Positions 16,836 to 22,187 of a DNA stretch of 30,521 nucleotides are shown here, piece by piece (the stretch's first letter is position 1; each line of letters opens with the position of its first letter). Location: positions 1 through 30,521 of the forward strand of contig CAMPHU010000031.1 of NCBI GenBank assembly GCA_946886065.1, in the 5' to 3' direction. Below the pieces are notes generated by a model. The model was given only the letters and a program-made list of their open reading frames with translations, did no database searches and was not told the origin of the DNA. A program made the translations under genes and the position numbers. Source of the stretch: an uncultured Massilia sp. (GTDB lineage: Bacteria > Pseudomonadota > Gammaproteobacteria > Burkholderiales > Burkholderiaceae).

Positions 16836-18161
16836 TCACTGCTTCAACGCTGCATCTACAGCATCCTCCAGCCGCGACACAATCTCCGACAAATCCGCCG
16901 CCGTCGCAATGAACGGCGGCGCCAGCAGCACATGATCCCCGCGCTGCCCGTCGATGGTCCCGCCCATCGGATACACCATCAGCCCCCGCTCCATCGCCTT
17001 CTGCTTGAGCACCGCATGCAGCCTGCGCTCCGGTGCGAACGGCTCCTTGGTCGAACGATCCTGCACGAACTCCAGCGCCAGCAGCAGCCCGCGCCCGCGG
17101 ATGTCCCCCACATGCTCGTGTACCCCGAACACATCCCCCAGCATGCGCCGCAAGGTCGCCCCGCGGCTGCGCACCCGCGCCAGCAGGTCGTCCCGCTCGA
17201 TCACCTGCTGCACCGCCAGCGCCGCCGCCGCCGCCACCGGATGCCCGATGTAGGTATGCCCATGCTGGAAAGCCCCGCTGCCGTTGCGGATGCAGTCCAC
17301 GATCGTCCGGTGCGCCAGCACCGCCCCGATCGGCTGGTAGCCCGCCGCCAGCCCCTTGGCCACGGCGACGATGTCCGGCGCCACCCCGTCCTGCTCGATC
17401 GCGTACATGGTGCCGGTGCGCCCCATCCCGCACATCACCTCGTCGGCGATGAACAGGATGCGGTAGCGGTCGCAGATCTCGCGCACGCCCTTGAAGTAGC
17501 CCGGCGTCGGCGGAATCGCCCCGCCCGTCGCGCCCACCACCGGTTCGGCGCAGAAAGCGATGATGTTCTCCGGCCCGGTCTTGAGGATCGTGGTTTCCAG
17601 CTCATCGAGCAGGCAGGCGGTGTAGTCGTCCACGCTCTGGCGCGCCAAGCGGCCGCGGTACTCGTAGCAGGGCGCCACCCGCACGGTGTCCATCAGCAGC
17701 GGCGCGAAGGCCTTGCGGCGCCACTCGTTGCCGCCCACCGCCAGCGCGCCCAAGGTGTTGCCGTGGTAGCTCTGGCGCCGCGCCAGGAACAGGCGGCGCT
17801 TCGGTTCGTTCATCTCCACCCAGTACTGGCGCGCCAGCTTGAGCGCGGTCTCCATCGCCTCCGAGCCGCCGGACACCAGGTAGACGCCGCTCAGGTCCTC
17901 GGGCGCGCCGGCCGCCAGGCGGCCGGCCAGCTCCTCGGCCACCTCGGTGGTGAAGAAGCCGGTGTGCGCGTAGGCGCAGCGCTCGATCTGGCGATGCATG
18001 GCGGCAATGACGTCCGGATGGCCGTGACCCAGCGAGGACACGGCGGCGCCCCCGCTGGCGTCGATATAGATCTTGCCGTCGCTGGCGCGGATCGTGATGC
18101 CGTCCGCGCCCACCGCGACGGGCGGCACCTGGCGCAAGTTGCGGTGGATGATATGGCTCAT
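16836..18161 (-). CDS. Class III (omega) aminotransferase, PLP-dependent
   Basis: A 441-residue fold-type I aminotransferase of the class III / ornithine-aminotransferase-like family. The Schiff-base lysine is K269 in DIVAVAKGLAAGYQP. The PLP phosphate and ring contacts include SGGSEAMETALKLARQYW (98-114), RQSYHGNT and D240 in FIADEVMCGMGRTG. GHTYIGHPVAAAAALAVQ is the usual inter-subunit loop. The substrate (an omega-amino acid, diamine or beta-alanine-type donor) cannot be told from sequence alone. A strong CGGAGGATTCGCC site precedes the ATG. The gene diverges from a carboxymuconolactone-decarboxylase-family gene across 106 bp that contain an inverted repeat. Confidence 0.9.
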   Translation of the reverse strand: MSHIIHRNLRQVPPVAVGADGITIRASDGKIYIDASGGAAVSSLGHGHPDVIAAMHRQIERCAYAHTGFFTTEVAEELAGRLAAGAPEDLSGVYLVSGGSEAMETALKLARQYWVEMNEPKRRLFLARRQSYHGNTLGALAVGGNEWRRKAFAPLLMDTVRVAPCYEYRGRLARQSVDDYTACLLDELETTILKTGPENIIAFCAEPVVGATGGAIPPTPGYFKGVREICDRYRILFIADEVMCGMGRTGTMYAIEQDGVAPDIVAVAKGLAAGYQPIGAVLAHRTIVDCIRNGSGAFQHGHTYIGHPVAAAAALAVQQVIERDDLLARVRSRGATLRRMLGDVFGVHEHVGDIRGRGLLLALEFVQDRSTKEPFAPERRLHAVLKQKAMERGLMVYPMGGTIDGQRGDHVLLAPPFIATAADLSEIVSRLEDAVDAALKQ

Positions 18162-18188
18162 GGCGAATCCTCCGAGAGAGTACGACGA

Positions 18189-18217
18189 TTGACGATAAGC
18201 GCCCTTGCGCTCGTCAA
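18189..18217. promoter_or_regulatory. Imperfect dyad between divergent genes (possible operator)
   Basis: TTGACG, a 3-nt bulge ATA, AGCGC, loop CCTT, GCGCT and CGTCAA form an inverted repeat with 11 paired bases. It sits in the 106-bp region between the aminotransferase and the CMD-family gene, 27 nt upstream of the aminotransferase start. The right arm read on the minus strand is TTGACG, a good -35 hexamer for the aminotransferase, but the matching -10 is unclear. No regulator is encoded next to it. Confidence 0.35.
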
Positions 18218-18267
18218 CTTTGATATTTTCCGCACGTCATGCAAATAGACACCCACCTGGACAACCC

Positions 18268-18822
18268 ATGAGCGACCGCCTCGGCCCCATCCCCCTGGAA
18301 GACATGAGCGCCGCCCAGCGCGCCGCCGCGCAGGAGATCATCGACGGCCCGCGCGGCGCGGTGGTCGGCCCCTTCGTGCCGCTCTTGCGCAGCCCTGAGC
18401 TGATGGGGCTGGCCCAGCGCATGGGCGAGTACCTGCGCTACCGCAGCGCAATCGGCATCCGGCTGTCGGAGCTGGCGATCCTGGTCACGGCCAGGCAGTG
18501 GGACCAGCAGGTGGAATGGGCGATCCACGCGCCGATTGCGGAGAAGATGGGGATTCCGGCGTCGGTGATCGTGGCGATCGCGGAGCGGCGCCGGCCGGAC
18601 GGGATGCTGGTGGACGAGGCAGTGGTGCACGACTTCTGCGTGGAACTGCACGAGACGAAGGCGGTGTCGGATGGGGTGTATGCGGATGCGCTGGCGCAGT
18701 TGGGGGAGCAGGGGGTGGTCGATCTGATGGGGATCAACGGGTATTACACGTTCTTGGCCATGGTGATGAATACGGCCAGGACGGCGGTGCCGGAGGGGGA
18801 TGGGTGGGTGTTGCCGGAGTAG
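18268..18822 (+). CDS. Carboxymuconolactone-decarboxylase-family protein
   Basis: A 184-residue all-helical protein of the CMD/AhpD-like superfamily. The region RLSELAILVTARQWDQQVEW followed by AIHAPIAEKMGIP matches the family core, with its E, W and H pattern. There is no CxxC pair, so a peroxidase-type thiol function is unlikely and decarboxylase or unknown activity remains. The start MSDRLGPIPLEDMS at 18268 is preferred over an upstream TTG extension through the intergenic dyad. GC content rises strongly at the 3' end through G-runs. It is divergent from the aminotransferase and followed by an inverted repeat pair. Confidence 0.85.
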   Translation: MSDRLGPIPLEDMSAAQRAAAQEIIDGPRGAVVGPFVPLLRSPELMGLAQRMGEYLRYRSAIGIRLSELAILVTARQWDQQVEWAIHAPIAEKMGIPASVIVAIAERRRPDGMLVDEAVVHDFCVELHETKAVSDGVYADALAQLGEQGVVDLMGINGYYTFLAMVMNTARTAVPEGDGWVLPE

Positions 18823-18836
18823 GTGGTGTGCGTGCG

Positions 18837-18868
18837 AACCTGGGTCCCGGCTTTCGCCGGGGATGACG
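18837..18868 (-). repeat. REP-like palindrome, copy 6
   Basis: Diverged inverted copy: AACCTGGGTCCCGGC, TTTC, GCCGGGGATGACG. The stem changes to CCCGGC/GCCGGG are compensatory, keeping the hairpin. It is paired with copy 7 across 53 nt. Confidence 0.82.
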
Positions 18869-18921
18869 TTTTACAGTACGTGGCCGAAGTCGATATGCTG
18901 ATTATTCGCCCGTTTTATCAA

Positions 18922-18951
18922 CGTCATCCCCGCGAAGGCGGGGACCCAAGT
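18922..18951 (+). repeat. REP-like palindrome, copy 7
   Basis: Consensus-like copy: CGTCATCCCCGCGAAG, then GCGGGGACCCAAGT. With copy 6 it fills the gap between the convergent CMD-family and FAH-family genes, the same layout as copies 4 and 5. Confidence 0.87.
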
Positions 18952-18972
18952 CTGCATGAACAGCCGTAAACC

Positions 18973-19827
18973 TTATTTCGATTTAGGGAAGGCCACCACT
19001 TCCTGCTGCTGCTCCCCCAGCCCGGCAATCCCCAGGCGCAGCTTGTCGCCCTTTTTCAGGAAGCGCTGCGGCGAACGCCCCATCCCTACGCCCGGCGGCG
19101 TCCCGGTGGTAATCACATCCCCCGGTTCCAGGGTCATGAAGCGCGACACATAGCTGACGATCTGCGCCACCGAGAAAATCATGTTCGAGGTATTCCCCGT
19201 CTGCATGCGCTTGCCGTTGAGTTCCAGGTACAGATCCAGGTCCTGCACGTCGAACACTTCGTCGCGCGTCACCAGGAAGGGGCCCACCGGCCCGAAGGTA
19301 TCGCAGCCCTTGCCCTTGTCCCACTGCGAGCCCATCTCGAACTGGAAGGCCCGCTCCGAGACGTCATTGACCACGCAATAACCCGCCACATACTTGAGCG
19401 CCTCGTCTTCCGCCACATACTGCGCGCGCGTGCCGATCACCACGCCCAGCTCGACTTCCCAGTCGGTCTTCTTCGAGCCCTTCGGCAGCTGGACCGGATC
19501 GTCCGGGCCCGACAGGCTGCTGATCGCCTTGGTGAAGAACACCGGCTCCTTCGGCACCGTGGAACCCGTTTCAAGCGCGTGGTCCGCGTAGTTCATGCCG
19601 ATGCCGATGAACTTGCCGATACCCTTGACCGGCACGCCCAGGCGCGGGTTGCCGCGCACCAGCGGCAAGCTCTTCCAGTCGACCTTGGCCAGCTTGCGCA
19701 GCGCCTTGTCCGACAGGCTCGCTCCGTCGATGTCGTCGATGATCCCGGACAGGTCGCGCAGGCGCCCGTCTTCGTCGAACAGGCCCGGCTTCTCTTTGCC
19801 CGGGCGGCCATAGCGCACCAATCTCAT
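18973..19827 (-). CDS. Fumarylacetoacetate-hydrolase-family enzyme
   Basis: A 284-residue protein with the FAH C-terminal fold. The metal-binding and core motifs are GIGMNYADHALETG, DWEVELGVVIG and the NDVSERAFQFE segment, followed by GPFLVTRDEV and the closing ITTGTPPGVGMG. The length of about 280 matches homologues often annotated as ureidoglycolate lyase or 2-hydroxyhepta-2,4-diene-1,7-dioate isomerase, but the substrate cannot be inferred. The start MRLVRYGRPGKEKP at 19827 has AGGGAAACACAGC upstream. It lies 47 nt after a lipoprotein cytochrome gene on the same strand and may share its transcript. Confidence 0.88.
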   Translation of the reverse strand: MRLVRYGRPGKEKPGLFDEDGRLRDLSGIIDDIDGASLSDKALRKLAKVDWKSLPLVRGNPRLGVPVKGIGKFIGIGMNYADHALETGSTVPKEPVFFTKAISSLSGPDDPVQLPKGSKKTDWEVELGVVIGTRAQYVAEDEALKYVAGYCVVNDVSERAFQFEMGSQWDKGKGCDTFGPVGPFLVTRDEVFDVQDLDLYLELNGKRMQTGNTSNMIFSVAQIVSYVSRFMTLEPGDVITTGTPPGVGMGRSPQRFLKKGDKLRLGIAGLGEQQQEVVAFPKSK

Positions 19828-19874
19828 GCTGTGTTTCCCTGTGATGAATCGAGGGGCGATGATACCAAGGATCG

Positions 19875-20237
19875 CTACTGGCTGAGCAGATAGGCGCTGA
19901 TGTCGAGGGCGTCGCGCTCGGTCACGCCCATCGCGGGCATCGCGGTCTCGGGATCGATCGCCTGCGGATCGCGGATCCAGCGCGCCAGGTTGGCCTGGGT
20001 CAGCGGCAGCTGCCCCGCGATGTACTTGCGCTTGGCCAGTCCCTCGAGCGGACGGCCGACATACACCTCGGACCCGGCGATGCCCGGAATCACATGGCAG
20101 GCGTGGCAAGCGTACTGGGTCAGGATCCTGCGGCCGCGCTCCGCATCGCCCTGCACGCCGGGCGCCGGCGCGTCCTTGCCCTTGCATCCCGCCAGCAGCA
20201 CGGCAGCCAGCAGCATGGCGCAGCGGATCGCAGTCAT
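19875..20237 (-). CDS. Lipoprotein c-type cytochrome (monohaem)
   Basis: A 120-residue protein with a lipoprotein signal peptide (LLAAVLLAGC, acylated cysteine C18) and one haem site CHACH at residues 44-48. The axial methionine is probably M100 or M103 in TAMPAMGVTE. The protein would sit membrane-anchored in the periplasm and pass electrons to or from the neighbouring oxidase. It is clearly a paralogue of the plus-strand cytochrome at 20860-21261 (ANLARWIRDPQAIDPETAMP against ANLVRWLQDPPALKPDTAMP). The ATG overlaps the upstream cytochrome stop by 4 nt (ATGA) and is preceded by GGAGGAGAAGCC. Confidence 0.9.
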   Translation of the reverse strand: MTAIRCAMLLAAVLLAGCKGKDAPAPGVQGDAERGRRILTQYACHACHVIPGIAGSEVYVGRPLEGLAKRKYIAGQLPLTQANLARWIRDPQAIDPETAMPAMGVTERDALDISAYLLSQ

Positions 20238-20779
20238 GGCTTCTCCTCCTGCAGCGCGGTCATGCGCCGGTAGTCGCGCGCCGACATGCCCGGCATGGCC
20301 GACACGAAGGCCACCACCGCCCACAGCTCGCTCTCGTTCAGGTGCACTTCCCAGGCCGGCATGCCGCTCATCTTCACGCCATGGCGCGTGATCCAGTACA
20401 GCTCGCGGGTCTCCCAGCGCGCCGTGGCGTCCGACAAGGGCCCCGGCACCGGCTGCATGCTCATGCCGATGTGCGCCTGGGCCACGCCCGGCCCGCCATG
20501 GCATTGCGCGCAGTTGTCCCGGTAGAGGGCGGCGCCGCGCTGCAGCTGCTGGGGCGCTCCCAGCGCCGGCACGGCGATGTCCTGCGCATGATGCTGGACC
20601 GAGTAGCGCATGCCCTGCTCCAGCACCGCATGCACCATGGGGAAATGCTGCCTGGTCGCGCCGATGTTGTACCAGCCGCCGAACAGGACCATGAGCCCCA
20701 GCGCGCCGCCCGCCAGCGCGCCGCCCAGCACCGTGAACAGGATGGTCTTGAAAACGAGTCGCGCGCGATTCGATAGCAT
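20234..20779 (-). CDS. Membrane-anchored c-type cytochrome (monohaem)
   Basis: A 181-residue protein with one N-terminal transmembrane anchor (about residues 12-35) and a periplasmic cytochrome c domain. The haem site is CAQCH at residues 90-94, and the axial ligand is probably M140 in KMSGMPAW. The linker GGWYNIGATRQHFPMVHAVL is characteristic of a group of anchored cytochromes found near oxidase or dehydrogenase genes in Burkholderiales. It is translationally coupled to the lipoprotein cytochrome downstream and divergent from the cytochrome oxidase genes across 80 bp. A donor role toward the caa3-type oxidase is an inference. Confidence 0.88.
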   Translation of the reverse strand: MLSNRARLVFKTILFTVLGGALAGGALGLMVLFGGWYNIGATRQHFPMVHAVLEQGMRYSVQHHAQDIAVPALGAPQQLQRGAALYRDNCAQCHGGPGVAQAHIGMSMQPVPGPLSDATARWETRELYWITRHGVKMSGMPAWEVHLNESELWAVVAFVSAMPGMSARDYRRMTALQEEKP

Positions 20780-20859
20780 GCAGATGCCCGCTCTGTTGAA
20801 AAAATTACATCACATTTTGGGTATTATAAAAGCCACAGGTAAATTGCGAGATTCGATAC
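20780..20859. promoter_or_regulatory. AT-rich divergent promoter region of the respiratory island
   Basis: These 80 bp separate the minus-strand cytochrome unit from the plus-strand oxidase unit. On the minus strand there is a perfect -10 hexamer TATAAT (20823-20828), 44 nt before the 181-residue cytochrome start; its -35 is weak. On the plus strand TTGAAA (20796-20801) resembles a -35, but the nearest -10-like TATTAT (20822-20827) is at a 20-nt spacing. I see no clear FNR or other regulator site. Confidence 0.4.
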
Positions 20860-21261
20860 GTGCGCTACCTTTCCTTCCCCGTTGCTGTCATTGGCCTGCC
20901 CTTGCGGGCGGCCTGCGCCCTTCTGCTGGCGCTGTCGGCATCCGGTTGCGCCAAGGAGGAAACGCCGCGGCAGGTGACGGGCGGCGACGCCGACCGCGGC
21001 CTGCACCTCGTGCGCCAGTACCAGTGCGGCGCCTGCCACGCCATCCCCGGCGTACCGGGCGCGGGCGGCGATGCCGGCCCCTCGCTCGCCCACACGGGAC
21101 GCCTCGGCTACATCGCCGGGCGCATCCCCAACCAGCCCGCCAACCTGGTGCGCTGGCTGCAGGATCCGCCCGCGCTCAAGCCCGACACCGCGATGCCCGC
21201 GCTGGGCGTGTCGGAAGAAGAAGCGCGCCACATGGCCGCCTACCTGTACACGCTACGATGA
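20860..21261 (+). CDS. Lipoprotein c-type cytochrome preceding the oxidase genes
   Basis: A 133-residue monohaem cytochrome c starting with GTG; no ATG occurs before the signal peptide. The signal peptide ends in the lipobox SASGC (C30). The haem site is CGACH at residues 56-60 and the axial methionine is likely M112 in DTAMPALGV. It is the paralogue of the 120-residue lipoprotein cytochrome on the opposite strand, and its C-terminal half also resembles the cytochrome domain fused to subunit II. The stop overlaps the subunit II start (ATGA), indicating a dedicated oxidase partner, probably as electron donor. Confidence 0.88.
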   Translation: MRYLSFPVAVIGLPLRAACALLLALSASGCAKEETPRQVTGGDADRGLHLVRQYQCGACHAIPGVPGAGGDAGPSLAHTGRLGYIAGRIPNQPANLVRWLQDPPALKPDTAMPALGVSEEEARHMAAYLYTLR

Positions 21262-22187
21262 GCGCACCCCTGCAATCCGTCCTCCACCCCGCCGGCGCCG
21301 ACGCCGCCGTCATCAGCCAGTTCGCCTGGGTGCTGTTCGGCATCGGGGCGCTGATCTTCGTGGCGGTGATGGTCCTGGTCCTGCTGAGCGTGCGGCGCCA
21401 GGAGCGGCCGGTGCGCCCGGCCCTGTGGATCGCCGGCGCCGGCGTGGCCTTTCCGGTGGTGGTGCTGACCGCCCTGCTGGCCTGGAGCACCTGGCGCAGC
21501 GCCCAGCTGGTGCCGCAGTCCTCGCACAAGGCCATGACCATTTCCGTCACGGCCAAGATGTGGTGGTGGGAGGTGCGCTACCGCGATCCGCGCACCGGGC
21601 GCGAGATCGTCACCGCCAACGAAATCCACATCCCGGTCGGCACCCCGGTCTACCTCGGCCTGAACGCGGCCGACGTGATCCACAGCCTGTGGGTGCCGAA
21701 CCTGGCCGGCAAGCGCGACATGATTCCCGGCCGCGTGACCGGCCTGACCCTGCGCGCGGACAAGCCCGGCGTCTACCGCGGCCAGTGCGCCGAATACTGC
21801 GGCGCCCAGCATGCGAAGATGGCCCTGCACGTGGTCGCATCGAGCCCCGAGGAATTCGACGCCTGGCTGGCGCGCCAGGCGCTGCCGGCGAAGGCCGCGG
21901 ACACGCCGGAACTGGCCATGGGCCGCGCCGCCTTCCTGGAACAGCGCTGCCAGGCCTGCCACACCATCCGCGGCGTGGCCGACGGCTCGCGCCTGGGCCC
22001 GGACCTGACCCACGTGGGCAGCCGCCTGCAGATCGGCGCCGGCACCCTGCGCACCCACCGCGGCGCGCTGGCCGGCTGGATCGCCGACCCGCAGGCCATC
22101 AAGCCGGGCGTGTTCATGCCGGCCTCGCAAGACCTCGACGGCGCATCGCTGCGCGCCCTGGCCGCCTACCTCGAACACCTGAAATGA
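21258..22187 (+). CDS. Cytochrome c oxidase subunit II with fused cytochrome c (caa3 type)
   Basis: A 309-residue protein. Two N-terminal transmembrane helices (about 20-43 and 56-76) lead into the cupredoxin domain. The CuA ligands are complete: H142, C177, E179, C181, H185 and M188 (CAEYCGAQHAKM). A cytochrome c domain follows from about 215, with haem site CQACH at 231-235 and axial M287 in GVFMPAS. Electrons would pass from the fused haem to CuA and then to subunit I. Subunit II with a fused cytochrome and no separate signal peptide resembles the alternative CoxM-type oxidases. The start MSAPLQSVLHPAG overlaps the preceding cytochrome by 4 nt, and the stop overlaps subunit I by 4 nt. Confidence 0.94.
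   Translation: MSAPLQSVLHPAGADAAVISQFAWVLFGIGALIFVAVMVLVLLSVRRQERPVRPALWIAGAGVAFPVVVLTALLAWSTWRSAQLVPQSSHKAMTISVTAKMWWWEVRYRDPRTGREIVTANEIHIPVGTPVYLGLNAADVIHSLWVPNLAGKRDMIPGRVTGLTLRADKPGVYRGQCAEYCGAQHAKMALHVVASSPEEFDAWLARQALPAKAADTPELAMGRAAFLEQRCQACHTIRGVADGSRLGPDLTHVGSRLQIGAGTLRTHRGALAGWIADPQAIKPGVFMPASQDLDGASLRALAAYLEHLK

Noticed and set aside
16702..18951. Repeat pairs considered as termini of a transposon or MITE carrying the intervening aminotransferase and CMD genes
   Set aside because: Similar repeats also occur elsewhere in the window, no transposase is present and no target-site duplication is visible. A dispersed REP-like family fits better.
20780..20859. FNR/Anr box in the divergent promoter of the oxidase island
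   Set aside because: TTGAAAAAATTACATCA lacks the TTGAT-N4-ATCAA dyad; the right half does not match.
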